A DNA stretch of 64,000 nucleotides from Paracoccus sp. JM45 (GCF_003590715.1 NZ_QQVY01000004.1:62001-126000); one strand, 5' to 3'. Shown: positions 37,089 to 46,235, counted from the stretch's first letter. The notes: a model not told the origin generated them from the sequence alone. Program-made: numbers and translations.

Positions 37089-37164
37089 GGCGGTTCCTTG
37101 ACGGTTGCGGAAGTTGCCACCAACCGCTAAGCCAGCCAGCAAGAAATTCCAAGGCAGGCCGGTC

Positions 37165-38199
37165 ATGTCCGAACCCATCAACAGCACCTTCCGCCCGCGT
37201 ATCTTTTCGGGGATCCAGCCGTCGGGCGGATTAACGCTTGGCAATTATCTGGGCGCGCTCAAGCGTTTTGCGGCCCTGCAGGGCGATCAGGCCGAAACGG
37301 TCTATTGCATCGTTGATTTGCACGCGATCACCGTCTGGCAAGACCCCAAGGTCCTGCATGCCCGCACGCGCGAGGCTGCTGCGGCCTTTATGGCATCAGG
37401 CGTTGATCCGGTGCAGTCGGTCCTGTTCAATCAAAGCCAGGTCAGCGCCCATGCCGAAATGGCTTGGTTGTTCAATACCATCGCACGTGTCGGCTGGATG
37501 AACCGGATGACGCAGTTCAAGGATAAGGCCGGCAAGAACAGCGAAAACGTCAGCCTTGGCCTGTTGGCCTATCCCGCGCTGATGGCCGCCGATATTCTGA
37601 CCTATCAGGCGACGGCAGTGCCGGTAGGTGAAGACCAGAAGCAGCATCTGGAACTGACCCGTGATGTCGCCGCCAAATTCAACCATGACTACGGTGTGGA
37701 ACATTTCCCGCTGACCGAACCGTTGATCGAAGGCGTGGCGACGCGCGTTATGTCGCTGCGTGACGGCAGCAAGAAGATGTCGAAATCGGACCCCTCGGAC
37801 GCAAGCCGGATCAATCTGACGGATGATTCCGACACCATCGCCCAGAAAATCCGCAAGGCCCGCACCGATGCAGAGCCCCTGCCCGGCCTGATGGAAGGTC
37901 TGAAAGACCGCCCCGAGGCGCGCAATCTGGTTAACATCTATGCCGCCCTGACCGATGAAACCCCCGATCAGGTTCTGGCACGGTTCGAGGGTCAGGGCTT
38001 TGGCGCCTTCAAACCCGCCCTGGCCGAGGTCGCGGTCGAGGCTTTGGCCCCGATCACCCGCAAAATGTCGGAATTCATGTCCGATCCGGCCCAGATCGAC
38101 AGGATTCTGGCGGATGGTGCGGAACGTGCCGATGCGATCGCCACGCCGATCCTTGACCGCACCAAAGACATCATGGGCCTGCTGCGCACCCGCCGCTGA
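37165..38199 (+). CDS. trpS: Tryptophanyl-tRNA synthetase
   Basis: A 344-residue class I aminoacyl-tRNA synthetase. The HIGH-equivalent is in [17 protein letters not shown] (about 12-28) and the KMSKS loop is [11 protein letters not shown] (about 203-213). The ATG at 37165 with CAGG upstream gives the usual N-terminus; 37105 would add about 20 unlikely residues. It is followed by a strong intrinsic terminator. Confidence 0.96.
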   Translation: MSEPINSTFRPRIFSGIQPSGGLTLGNYLGALKRFAALQGDQAETVYCIVDLHAITVWQDPKVLHARTREAAAAFMASGVDPVQSVLFNQSQVSAHAEMAWLFNTIARVGWMNRMTQFKDKAGKNSENVSLGLLAYPALMAADILTYQATAVPVGEDQKQHLELTRDVAAKFNHDYGVEHFPLTEPLIEGVATRVMSLRDGSKKMSKSDPSDASRINLTDDSDTIAQKIRKARTDAEPLPGLMEGLKDRPEARNLVNIYAALTDETPDQVLARFEGQGFGAFKPALAEVAVEALAPITRKMSEFMSDPAQIDRILADGAERADAIATPILDRTKDIMGLLRTRR

Positions 38200-38225
38200 A
38201 CCGGCGCGATTGCCTGAAAAATGTG

Positions 38226-38254
38226 ACCGCTATCCCTCAGGGGGTGGCGGTTTT
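38226..38254 (+). terminator. Rho-independent terminator of trpS
   Basis: An 11-bp stem (38226-38236 with 38241-38251, including three G-T pairs) closes a TCAG loop and runs into TTT. It lies 27 nt after the trpS stop. Confidence 0.8.
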
Positions 38255-38261
38255 GCCATTT

Positions 38262-38449
38262 TAGGGCCCACAAACGCCCCTAAGGCTTGCGATCACGCTG
38301 TGGTTACGGCTATCAGCCTGTCAAACGACTGGACCCGGTGAGAATCCGGGTGGCTCTTCCGGCCGCCGATCCGCCGGACAAATCGAACCTGCAGATCGAA
38401 TGCTAGACCCGATGCCGCATGCATCGCCAAGGTCAGGAACGGATGAATC
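38262..38449 (+). ncRNA. Structured 5' leader of the SulP gene (candidate cis-regulatory RNA)
   Basis: The stretch between the trpS terminator and the SulP start holds consecutive inverted repeats: TTAGGG/CCCTAA near 38261-38284, ACCCGG/CCGGGT near 38333-38351, TCCGGC/GCCGGA near 38358-38378 and GATGC/GCATC near 38411-38425. No open reading frame of note occupies it. In alphaproteobacteria SulP-type genes can carry a conserved leader called the sul1 RNA motif. I cannot confirm a match without its covariance model, so this is only a structured leader by inspection. Confidence 0.4.
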
Positions 38450-39946
38450 ATGTTTTCAATTGAACAATACAAGCGGGAATGGCTGGGCAATATCCGCCCT
38501 GACATTCTGTCGGGCCTTGTGGTGGCGCTTGCGCTGATCCCCGAAGCCATCGCCTTTTCCATCATTGCGGGCGTGGACCCCAAAGTCGGCCTCTATGCCA
38601 GCTTTTCCATTGCCGTGATCACTGCCATTACCGGTGGTCGCCCCGGGATGATTTCCGCCGCCACTGCGGCGACAGCCGTGTTGATGGTGACCTTGGTCAG
38701 CGAACATGGCCTGCAATATCTGTTAGCCGCGACCGTTCTGGCCGGCCTGATCCAAATTGGTTGCGGAGCGCTCAAGCTGGGCTTTGTCATGCGCTATGTG
38801 TCAAAATCGGTGATGACCGGCTTTGTGAACGCGCTGGCGATCCTGATCTTTCTAGCACAGCTGCCCGAACTGGATTTCGCTACACCGGGCGTCACATGGT
38901 TCACCTATGTGCTGGTCGCGGTCGCACTGGCGATTATCTATCTGTTCCCCTATGTGACCAAGGCAATCCCGTCGCCGCTGGTCACCATTGTCGTGCTGAC
39001 CGCATTGGCGATGCTATTGGGTTGGGATGTGCGGACCGTTGGCGATATGGGCGCCCTGCCCGATACGTTGCCGATCTTCCTGCTGCCCGATGTGCCCTTC
39101 AACCTCGAAACTTTGCAGATCATCCTGCCTTATTCCGTCGCGGTTGCTGTCGTCGGCCTGCTGGAAAGTCTGATGACGCAAAATCTGGTGGACGAACTGA
39201 CGGACACCCGCACGAACCGAAATCAGGAATGCATCGGTCAGGGTCTTGCCAATACGGCGACCGGCTTTATCGGCGGCATGGCAGGCTGTGCGATGATCGG
39301 CCAGTCGATGATCAACGTCAAATCCGGTGGTCGCGGACGGCTGTCGTCCTTTGTGGCCGGTGTTTTCCTGTTGATCCTTGTGGTAGGCCTTGGTGATCTG
39401 GTCAGCCGAATTCCGATGCCTGCACTGGTGGCGATCATGATCATGGTGTCGATCGGGACGTTCAGCTGGTCATCGATCGGGAACCTGCGGACGCATCCGC
39501 GGTCGTCTTCGATTGTCATGCTGGCTACCGTCGCAACTGTCGTCTGGACGCATAACCTTGCCATTGGCGTGCTGGTCGGCGTGCTGCTGTCGGGCATCTT
39601 CTTTGCCGCAAAAATCGCACAGCTGTTCGGTGTGACCTCGACCATCTCGGCGGACGGGCGTGAACGTCGCTATGTCGTCGAAGGTCAGCTGTTTTATGGC
39701 TCGGTCGAGGATTTCTCGACGGCATTCGACTTTTCCGAGGCATTGGACTGCGTTATCATCGATGTCACCGGTGCGCATATCTGGGACATCAGTTCAGTGC
39801 AGGCTTTGGATATGGTGATCCTGAAGTTCCGCCGCGAAGGTGCCCGTGTCGAGGTGCTGGGCATGAACCGCGCGTCAGAAACCATTGTCGACAAGCTTGC
39901 AATACATGACAAACCCGGCGCGATGGATAAACTGGGCACACATTAA
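38450..39946 (+). CDS. SulP family anion transporter with STAS domain
   Basis: A 498-residue inner-membrane transporter of the SLC26/SulP family for sulfate, bicarbonate or other anions. The hydrophobic core covers about 15-385, with the N-terminal [25 protein letters not shown] sequence typical of the family. A C-terminal STAS domain (about 390-495) contains [20 protein letters not shown]. The anion cannot be told from sequence. A universal stress protein gene follows by 14 nt and is probably co-transcribed. Confidence 0.9.
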   Translation: MFSIEQYKREWLGNIRPDILSGLVVALALIPEAIAFSIIAGVDPKVGLYASFSIAVITAITGGRPGMISAATAATAVLMVTLVSEHGLQYLLAATVLAGLIQIGCGALKLGFVMRYVSKSVMTGFVNALAILIFLAQLPELDFATPGVTWFTYVLVAVALAIIYLFPYVTKAIPSPLVTIVVLTALAMLLGWDVRTVGDMGALPDTLPIFLLPDVPFNLETLQIILPYSVAVAVVGLLESLMTQNLVDELTDTRTNRNQECIGQGLANTATGFIGGMAGCAMIGQSMINVKSGGRGRLSSFVAGVFLLILVVGLGDLVSRIPMPALVAIMIMVSIGTFSWSSIGNLRTHPRSSSIVMLATVATVVWTHNLAIGVLVGVLLSGIFFAAKIAQLFGVTSTISADGRERRYVVEGQLFYGSVEDFSTAFDFSEALDCVIIDVTGAHIWDISSVQALDMVILKFRREGARVEVLGMNRASETIVDKLAIHDKPGAMDKLGTH

Positions 39947-39960
39947 CGGGGGGGACCGAC

Positions 39961-40818
39961 ATGACGCAGAATATCATCGCTTTGGTCGACGGATCGGGCT
40001 ATGCAGCCTCGGTCTGCGAACACGCTGCCTGGGTGTCGCAATTGACGGGTGCGCCCGTGCAGTTGCTGCATGTGATGGGTCGACGCGACGCTGCCGGTCC
40101 TCAGGATCTTTCTGGCGCCATCCGTCTGGGTGCCCGCACCGCCCTGCTGGACGAACTGGCCAAGCTGGACAGCCAGCGCGCGCGTATCGCAAACGAAGCC
40201 GGTCGCGCGCTTCTGGATGATGCCCGCCAGCTGACCGAAGGTGCCGGTGCAACAACCGTCACCACGCGTTTGGAACAAGGCGACCTGATCGACCGCACCG
40301 TTGGCCATGAGGCTGCCGATACGGCCATGATCGTTATCGGCAAACGTGGCACTGCGGCGGATTTTGCCAAGGGACATCTGGGCTCGAATCTGGAACGCAT
40401 CGTTCGGTCAGCGCGCAAACCGGTTCTTGTCGCCTCGCGTGCGTTCAAACCTATCCGGAAGGTGCTGGTGGCCTTTGACGGGGGTGCATCCTCGATGAAG
40501 GCGGTCGAACATATTGCTGCAAACCCTATCTTTGCCGATTTGACCATTGATCTGGCCATGGCCGGCAATGCCAATAACAACGCGCAAACCGCGCTAGAGG
40601 AAGCATTGCTGCGGCTGCGCGCGGCAGGCCTGAACGCATATTCATCACTGCTGGAAGGTGCTGCTGATACCGCCCTTAGCGCCAAGATCGAAAGCGAAGG
40701 TTACGATCTGCTTGTCATGGGTGCCTATGGCCACAGTCGCATCCGCAGCATGATCATCGGGTCGACAACAACGCAGATGCTGATTGCCTGCAAAGTGCCG
40801 GTGCTGTTGTTTCGTTGA
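39961..40818 (+). CDS. Tandem universal stress protein (UspA family)
   Basis: A 285-residue protein made of two Usp domains (about 1-150 and 155-285). The second ends with GAYGHSRIRSMIIGSTTTQMLIACKVPVLLF, a G-x2-G-x9-G(S/T) ATP-binding pattern. The first ends KGHLGSNLERIVRSARKPVLVAS, where the glycine pattern is weaker. It may act as a stress or energy sensor linked to the SulP transporter upstream, as in other bacteria where Usp and SulP genes pair. A 12-bp hairpin follows. Confidence 0.9.
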   Translation: MTQNIIALVDGSGYAASVCEHAAWVSQLTGAPVQLLHVMGRRDAAGPQDLSGAIRLGARTALLDELAKLDSQRARIANEAGRALLDDARQLTEGAGATTVTTRLEQGDLIDRTVGHEAADTAMIVIGKRGTAADFAKGHLGSNLERIVRSARKPVLVASRAFKPIRKVLVAFDGGASSMKAVEHIAANPIFADLTIDLAMAGNANNNAQTALEEALLRLRAAGLNAYSSLLEGAADTALSAKIESEGYDLLVMGAYGHSRIRSMIIGSTTTQMLIACKVPVLLFR

Positions 40819-40827
40819 AATGGCGTT

Positions 40828-40855
40828 GATGCCGCATCCGGTCGGATGCGGCATC
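40828..40855. terminator. Bidirectional hairpin between usp and the GGDEF gene
   Basis: GATGCCGCATCC (40828-40839) pairs perfectly over 12 bp with 40844-40855 around the loop GGTC. It lies in the 47-nt gap between convergent genes and could end transcripts from both sides, although no long T-tract follows. Confidence 0.6.
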
Positions 40856-40865
40856 CGCGTGGTCG

Positions 40866-41846
40866 CTATGTCCAGAATGTCGCCCGCCCGCGCCCCGTGC
40901 GTTTAGATTGATACAGCGCGGCATCGGCCAGTTCCAATAGGCCCATCGGTGTTTCTTCTTTGACATGGGTCCAGATGATAATCCCCATGCTTGCTGACAC
41001 GCCCAGATCGCCTAATTCCGGCGGTGAAAGATCCTGAATGACACAGATGATACGGTCCGCCAGATGGGCAAGCGCCGTCTGGCAGGTCATTCCCCGAAGC
41101 ACCATGACAAATTCATCACCACCGATGCGCGCGGCCACATCCTCTCGCCGGATGTGGTTACGCAAGACCTGCCCGACCGCCTGCAACAGATCGTCGCCCG
41201 CCTTATGCCCCAACCGATCATTGACCTGTTTGAAATGATCCAGATCCATATGCATCAGGGCAAAGGGCCGTTGTTTCAGATCACTTCGCAAAGCGCGCGC
41301 CAATACCGTTTCAAGGGCACGACGATTGCCAAGCGCCGTCAACGGATCAGTCTGCGCCTCAAGCAAGGCAACCTCTCGCGCTGATGCAAGTTGCTGGTTA
41401 AAGCGTGACAATTCGGTCAGAACGCCACGGTTTGCTTCCTGCAGGAACAGCAATTCCATGGCAAGTTCGCTGGGGGCGAAATCAGCGTCGTCCAGATCTG
41501 CGATACGGACGGCATGGTGCAGACCGATTCCGAAACCAAGATTGACCAGCATTCTATCCGGTGCGACACGAACGCCATGCCCGCGCAATACCAGATCGGC
41601 GCTTTGCTGGACCCGCAAAAACAATCGCGTCTGTTTATCGACAGCCTTACGAATAGCCTCTAGCGGTTCGGGTTTCTGACCTGCGCGGGCGTTTGCCAGA
41701 ACACCATGCAGCCCATTAGAAAGCATTGGCAGCAATTTGGACAAGGTTGGTCCGATCGACAGAATGCGGCCCTGATCGGTCAGGAAAAGATGCATCGGCA
41801 GTAGTTTCGCCAATGCCACCTCGCAGAGGATCGCCTGATTTGTCAT
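40866..41846 (-). CDS. Diguanylate cyclase with HNOBA-like sensor domain
   Basis: A 326-residue protein. Residues about 1-160 resemble the HNOBA (H-NOX-associated) PAS-like domain, starting LAKLLPMHLFLTDQGRILSIGP. A short coiled linker leads to a GGDEF domain (about 165-325) with ARIGGDEFVMVL. An RRED inhibitory site stands five residues before GGDEF, so the cyclase looks active and subject to product inhibition by c-di-GMP. The start at 41846 lies 4 nt after the H-NOX-like stop, implying a co-translated sensor-cyclase pair. An ATG at 41915 lies inside the upstream gene. Confidence 0.85.
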   Translation of the reverse strand: MTNQAILCEVALAKLLPMHLFLTDQGRILSIGPTLSKLLPMLSNGLHGVLANARAGQKPEPLEAIRKAVDKQTRLFLRVQQSADLVLRGHGVRVAPDRMLVNLGFGIGLHHAVRIADLDDADFAPSELAMELLFLQEANRGVLTELSRFNQQLASAREVALLEAQTDPLTALGNRRALETVLARALRSDLKQRPFALMHMDLDHFKQVNDRLGHKAGDDLLQAVGQVLRNHIRREDVAARIGGDEFVMVLRGMTCQTALAHLADRIICVIQDLSPPELGDLGVSASMGIIIWTHVKEETPMGLLELADAALYQSKRTGRGRATFWT

Positions 41847-41850
41847 GCCA

Positions 41851-42402
41851 TCACCCCGCTGTATTATACAGGGTGAACATCCGCCCCTCCGAGAATTTTT
41901 CGTCCCAGATATCAATGCGGATCAGTTGGTCGACTGTCGATATCAGACAGAGCGCGCCATAATCATCGGCCATCCCGCGAATTAGTCCCACCAGAACAAA
42001 CCGCCAGTGGTCATCTGGGTCCAGCATTTTGACCCAGACCGAATCGTCGACCGCGTCGATCTGCAGGCGGGGCAGTTGCAGACTTGGCAGGACAAGATGC
42101 GCGCGACCGGGCAATTCCTCCAATCTCAACAGGAAATCCTTGAAATCCCGCCCCGAAAACCGCAACAGCCGCCGCACGGGTTCGATGCGGGTCATCCAGG
42201 CACCCATATCCTCGACCAGTTCTGTGAACGGCTTGCACAGGCGCATGGCTGCACGATGCAGAGCCGAAAGACCGAAGCCCGCCCCTAAGGGTGCAACCAT
42301 TCCTGAATGGGAATGCGTGTCCTGCGCCACCGCCTGTACCAGCGTGTCCCCATAGGTGGTTCGAAGAAACTCCTCGATCCCGCGATTTATCAAAGAATTC
42401 AT
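41851..42402 (-). CDS. H-NOX-like protein, heme ligand apparently lost
   Basis: A 183-residue protein of the heme-NO-binding (HNOB/H-NOX) family, recognised by MNSLINRGIEEFLRTTYGDTL at the N-terminus and the GRDFKDFLLRLEEL helix. A gap-free comparison by eye with the Thermoanaerobacter H-NOX places Pro98 at the proximal heme histidine. It also places Leu, Pro and Asp at the Y-x-S-x-R heme-propionate positions. A His at 102 is one helical turn away. Heme binding therefore looks doubtful, although partnership with the HNOBA-GGDEF cyclase directly downstream is kept. It could sense something else or act as a structural adaptor. Confidence 0.75.
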   Translation of the reverse strand: MNSLINRGIEEFLRTTYGDTLVQAVAQDTHSHSGMVAPLGAGFGLSALHRAAMRLCKPFTELVEDMGAWMTRIEPVRRLLRFSGRDFKDFLLRLEELPGRAHLVLPSLQLPRLQIDAVDDSVWVKMLDPDDHWRFVLVGLIRGMADDYGALCLISTVDQLIRIDIWDEKFSEGRMFTLYNTAG

Positions 42403-42461
42403 GCCGCACCTCGATTCGCGATCAGGCTAACTTGCGGCGGTAAAGAAATCGGAAACGGGAA

Positions 42462-42752
42462 TCAGTCGCTTTCCCAGCCATAGTTGCCAGGCCCCACCAA
42501 TGCCGTGCGCGCCGCCATGATATCCTGAGGACGCAGCTGCAGGGCATGGGCGAATTCGTGAACCCGTTCATCGTTTTCGACTACGAAATCCAGCATGAAC
42601 ACCGCGATATCGGGCCGTTCCGAAATCTGGCGCAAATCGGCAGGCAAAAGGCCGCTTGATCCTAAAAACGAGGTTAACTCCTCGGGGCGTTCGGCAAGGG
42701 CCAGCAGGATTTCCGTGGCAAGTTCATGGGCGCGTTCGGATGAAATGGCCAT
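42462..42752 (-). CDS. DUF3572 family protein
   Basis: A 96-residue acidic helical protein of the DUF3572 family, whose function is unknown. In alphaproteobacteria this gene is often found next to pleD, as here, where it is divergent from the pleD-like gene with a 109-nt gap. It lies 59 nt upstream of the H-NOX-like gene on the same strand, so the three minus-strand genes may form one transcript. No catalytic or metal motif was seen. Confidence 0.78.
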   Translation of the reverse strand: MAISSERAHELATEILLALAERPEELTSFLGSSGLLPADLRQISERPDIAVFMLDFVVENDERVHEFAHALQLRPQDIMAARTALVGPGNYGWESD

Positions 42753-42861
42753 CAGCTTGATCCTTCATTTAAAAAACTTTTCCGATACCCAATCCGAAAC
42801 AGTTTGTTAAACATTTAAGACGACAATGAAGTTCTGAAATCTAGACTTTCCGGATGGGTAG

Positions 42862-44250
42862 ATGACGACTCGTATCCTTGTTGCTGATGCCGTGGCAACT
42901 GCCCGCATCACATTGAAAGTCCGGCTGGCGTCGGTCTGCTATGATGTGGTGGCTGCCAGTTGCCTTGACGAAATTTTCCAGCTGGTTGACCAGCAGCGCC
43001 CCGGGCTAATTATCCTTGGCAGCAGTGCGGGCGACAGTTCGGCGATCCAGATCGGGACGGCACTGGCGCAGGATGCGCGGACGTCGAATATTCCGGTGGT
43101 CATGCTTGTTCCACCAGCACAACGCCTTGCCGCGTTAAAGGCCGGTGCCACAGCAACCCTCCCCCCCGAGGTCGAGGATCATATGCTGATGGCCCGTGTC
43201 CGCGGCATCCTGCGTGACGCCGAACCCTGCCGCCCTGCAGAGTTCGGTATGGCCGAGGCTCAGGCAACGTTTTCCCACGTGGCACGCCCGCTGATTGCCC
43301 TGATTGCGGACAATGCGCTACGGGCGCAAAAGTGGCGCAAATTGCTTGCGACACGGACAAACTGCCGTTTCGAGGTGATGGACCCGGATGAGGCTTTGGG
43401 CGCAGCAACCGCCGGACGGAACGCCGATGTCTATCTGATTGCGGCCGATATTCGTGGCAATGGCGACGGATTGCGGCTGCTGTCGGAATTACGGTCGCGC
43501 CAAGGATCGCGCGATGCAGGCTTTGTCATTGCCATCGCCGAGAATGCCGAAGAAATGGCAGCCTTCGCCTTGGATCTGGGCGCGGGTGATGTGGTACCAG
43601 TCGATCTGGGCGGGGATGATGGAGCGGGCGCGGTCGCTATGTCATTGCAGATGTTATTGTCGCGCAAGACCCGCAGTGACCAGCGCCGCGCCGAAGCACA
43701 GCGAAATATGGTCTGGGCCATGACCGACCCTCTGACCGGACTTTATAACCGGCGCTATGCCATTCCCAAACTGTCCGAAATTACGCGTGAGGCGCTTCTG
43801 GGCAATCAGGGCTTTGCAGTAATCGCGATTGATCTGGACCATTTTAAAAGGGTGAATGACAATTATGGTCACGGGGCCGGCGATGCTGTCCTGACCGATA
43901 TAGCCGGTCGGCTGCGTGATACGCTTGGATCAACCGGCTTTGCAGCCCGCATGGGCGGCGAGGAATTCCTTGGTGTTCTGCCAAACTGTTGCGATACAAG
44001 AGCTGCGAAGACGGCCAATACGCTGCTTCACGTTATCCAATCGCGCCCCGTTACGCTGCCCCATGTCAAAGGCGGCGAAATCTGCGTGACCGCATCAATC
44101 GGTGTTGCAACGGTTGCACCTTTGCAATGCGATGGCTGGCCGGATCAGGTTGCGCGTATGACGCTGGAACGTGCCGATCAGGCGCTGCTGGCGGCCAAAG
44201 CAGCGGGCCGCAACCGCGTCATATGTTCGCGTGCCGAGACTATGGTCTAG
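42862..44250 (+). CDS. pleD: PleD-like diguanylate cyclase response regulator
   Basis: A 462-residue protein with the PleD layout receiver (about 1-118), receiver (about 145-265) and GGDEF (about 290-455). The catalytic GGEEF is at 365-369 and should be active. The first receiver has Gly where the phospho-acceptor Asp should be (LIILGSSAGD), and the switch Thr and Lys positions are also replaced. The second receiver has at best an offset Asp (AADIRGNGDG). No RxxD inhibitory site precedes GGEEF (GSTG instead). It is therefore likely a constitutive or protein-regulated cyclase rather than a classical phospho-switch. Confidence 0.82.
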   Translation: MTTRILVADAVATARITLKVRLASVCYDVVAASCLDEIFQLVDQQRPGLIILGSSAGDSSAIQIGTALAQDARTSNIPVVMLVPPAQRLAALKAGATATLPPEVEDHMLMARVRGILRDAEPCRPAEFGMAEAQATFSHVARPLIALIADNALRAQKWRKLLATRTNCRFEVMDPDEALGAATAGRNADVYLIAADIRGNGDGLRLLSELRSRQGSRDAGFVIAIAENAEEMAAFALDLGAGDVVPVDLGGDDGAGAVAMSLQMLLSRKTRSDQRRAEAQRNMVWAMTDPLTGLYNRRYAIPKLSEITREALLGNQGFAVIAIDLDHFKRVNDNYGHGAGDAVLTDIAGRLRDTLGSTGFAARMGGEEFLGVLPNCCDTRAAKTANTLLHVIQSRPVTLPHVKGGEICVTASIGVATVAPLQCDGWPDQVARMTLERADQALLAAKAAGRNRVICSRAETMV

Positions 44251-44331
44251 GCGGCACTTTCAATGCCTTGGTCGATTGCCTAGATTGACGTGATCGGGCG
44301 ACGCAATCCCGACCTTGCAAGGAGCAGTCGT

Positions 44332-44730
44332 ATGACCCATGAAACCAGCATCGAACGTCCGACCAAGCCTGCTATGCTGCGTGGGGCCATGCTGCGCTGC
44401 CCTGCATGCGGTGAAGGCAAGTTGTTTAGTAAATACCTGAAGGTCAACGATCATTGCCCCAATTGCAACGAAGCCCTGCACCATCAGCGCGCCGATGACG
44501 GGCCTGCCTATCTGACAATTCTACTGGTATCGCATCTGGGTGCGCCATTGCTTCTGGCTTGCTTCGTGGCATATCGTCCAAGTGCGATGACGCTGCTGCT
44601 GTCGTTCAGTTTTGGTGCGATTGTGCTGTCACTGCTGCTGCTGCCGGTGATCAAGGGCGCGATGGTCGGGTTTCAATGGGCCCGCAGGATGCACGGGTTC
44701 GAACAGCGGGCGGATGGTATCAACGCATGA
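44332..44730 (+). CDS. DUF983 family membrane protein
   Basis: A 132-residue protein. An N-terminal zinc-ribbon-like segment (CPACGEGKLFSKYLKVNDHCPNC, about 22-44) has two CxxC pairs, and two hydrophobic helices follow (about 62-85 and 88-110). The family is common in alphaproteobacteria and of unknown role. The ATG at 44332 is set by an AAGGAG site 7 nt upstream. Its stop overlaps the next start (Nudix) as ATGA, so the two are coupled. Confidence 0.82.
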   Translation: MTHETSIERPTKPAMLRGAMLRCPACGEGKLFSKYLKVNDHCPNCNEALHHQRADDGPAYLTILLVSHLGAPLLLACFVAYRPSAMTLLLSFSFGAIVLSLLLLPVIKGAMVGFQWARRMHGFEQRADGINA

Positions 44731-45401
44731 TCCCGATACGCGACGCCGCCACAATTATTATGCTGCGACGGGATGCCGATAAAAGCTCGGTTCTGATGGG
44801 GATGCGGGGTGCGAATGCGGTCTTCATGCCATCGAAATTCGTGTTTCCCGGCGGTGCTGTCGATCCCGAGGATGCCTCGATCGCCCTGTCCGGACAATTG
44901 GCGCCCCAATGCTACAGCCGTCTGCTGGCGGAACCGCGGCAGGGCCATTCGACCCGTCCCAATACAATTGCCGCCGCTGCCTTGCGGGAACTTGCGGAAG
45001 AAACGGGCCTTTTGATTGGCCGGTCAGGTGATTGCCCGTGGCCGGGCTATGCCGAGGCGGGGCTAGCACCCGACGCCTCGGCCTTGACCTATCTGTTCCG
45101 CGCCATCACGCCGCCCGGTCGCCCCAGACGCTTTGACGCATATTTTTTCGTCGCAGATACCACCCGCATCACCGGCGATCCTGATGATTTTAGCCGCGCC
45201 TGCGACGAGCTTTCGCATCTGCACTGGGTTCCATTGGATCAGGCGGGGCAACTGGACCTGCCCTTCATCACAGAGGTTGCCTTGGCCGAACTGACGCAGT
45301 TGGTCGATAACCTGCCCTATGATGTGGCGATCCCCTGCCCGACGACGGTCCCGTTCTTTGATAACAGGACCGACGTGCCGCGCTTTTGCCAGATTGCCTG
45401 A
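44727..45401 (+). CDS. Nudix hydrolase with split Nudix box (NUDT19-like)
   Basis: A 224-residue Nudix protein. The box begins FVFPGGAVDPEDA (about 39-51) but its helix AALRELAEETGLLI comes only at about 83-97, because about 30 residues are inserted. This arrangement is known from the NUDT19/RP2 CoA-diphosphatase group. The metal-binding RELAEE core is intact. A coenzyme A or acyl-CoA substrate is possible by family analogy. It abuts the convergent paaG gene, the two stops forming TGATCA. Confidence 0.8.
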   Translation: MIPIRDAATIIMLRRDADKSSVLMGMRGANAVFMPSKFVFPGGAVDPEDASIALSGQLAPQCYSRLLAEPRQGHSTRPNTIAAAALRELAEETGLLIGRSGDCPWPGYAEAGLAPDASALTYLFRAITPPGRPRRFDAYFFVADTTRITGDPDDFSRACDELSHLHWVPLDQAGQLDLPFITEVALAELTQLVDNLPYDVAIPCPTTVPFFDNRTDVPRFCQIA

Positions 45402-46172
45402 TCAGCGACCGGTGAAGGCAGCGGGGCGTTTTTGCAGGAATGCAGTCACACCCTCGATGAAGTCCGCGCTGCGTCCTGCCTGCCCCTGCAAGCGGGCCTC
45501 AAGCTGCAATTGTGCGTCAAGGTCGTTTGCGGAAGAGGCGGCCAAAGCCTCGCGGATCGCACGATAGGCCTGTGTCGGGCCCTTTGCCAATGCGGCAGCG
45601 CGGGCTTTGACTGCGTTCTGAAACTCTGTGTCGGGGACCGATTGCCAGATCATGCCCCATTCCTGTGCCTGATCGGCAGTGACCGGTTCTGCAAATAGCA
45701 TCATCCCCATTGCACGGGCCAGGCCGATACTGCGCGGAATAATCCACGTTCCGCCCGCATCGGGGATCAGGCCGATCCGTGTGAACGCCTGAATGAAGCT
45801 TGCGCTTTGCGTGGCAATAACAACGTCGGCAGCCAAAGCAAGGTTTGCACCCGCACCGGCCGCCACACCGTTCACCGCTGCAATGACAGGAACCTCGCAT
45901 TGGGTTACAGCGCGCAACATCGGTTCGTATTCATCGCGCAGTGTCGCTTCAAGATTTGCAGCGGCGCTGCCATCTGTCAGATCCTGTCCCGAACAAAAAC
46001 CACGACCGGCACCTGTCAGGACGACACAGCGCACCCCGGAAGGCAAAGTGCTAAGTGCTTTGGTTATTTCGGCGCGCATCTGCCGGTTCAGCGCGTTCAT
46101 GACCGCAGGACGGTTCAATGTCAGGGTCGCCACCCCGTCTGCAATTTCGAAATCAATCGTCTCGAAGCCCAT
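45402..46172 (-). CDS. paaG: Enoyl-CoA hydratase/isomerase, PaaG-like
   Basis: A 256-residue crotonase-fold enzyme. GRGFCSGQDL (about 59-68), GVAAGAGANLALAADVVIA and IGLIPDAGGTWIIPR are the PaaG pattern, including the acidic residue in PDAGG. The C-terminus DFIEGVTAFLQKRPAAFTG also matches. PaaG isomerises the epoxide or enoyl-CoA ring intermediate of phenylacetate degradation. No other paa genes are visible, so it could also serve another ring or fatty acyl-CoA. The ATG at 46172 has GGGAGAG upstream; that site lies beside a CCCGTTTTAACGGG palindrome. Confidence 0.82.
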   Translation of the reverse strand: MGFETIDFEIADGVATLTLNRPAVMNALNRQMRAEITKALSTLPSGVRCVVLTGAGRGFCSGQDLTDGSAAANLEATLRDEYEPMLRAVTQCEVPVIAAVNGVAAGAGANLALAADVVIATQSASFIQAFTRIGLIPDAGGTWIIPRSIGLARAMGMMLFAEPVTADQAQEWGMIWQSVPDTEFQNAVKARAAALAKGPTQAYRAIREALAASSANDLDAQLQLEARLQGQAGRSADFIEGVTAFLQKRPAAFTGR

Positions 46173-46180
46173 AACTCTCT

Positions 46181-46194
46181 CCCGTTTTAACGGG
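46181..46194. promoter_or_regulatory. Palindrome at the paaG ribosome-binding site
   Basis: CCCGTTTTAACGGG has 6-bp arms around TT. It begins 8 nt upstream of the paaG ATG and overlaps the ribosome-binding site on the minus strand. It may be an operator or a translation-occluding hairpin. No regulator was identified. Confidence 0.35.
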
Positions 46195-46235
46195 ATCATG
46201 CAGGAATAAGCTGGTGGCGAAAGGGCGACCCTGCG

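Noticed and set aside
38262..38449. Cobalamin or SAM-II riboswitch before the SulP gene
   Set aside because: The hallmark conserved cores of those riboswitches could not be found; only generic stems are visible.
42805..42816. TTAA...TTAA pair upstream of pleD as a CtrA box
   Set aside because: The spacing is 4 nt, not 7, and the second half lacks the C of TTAAC.
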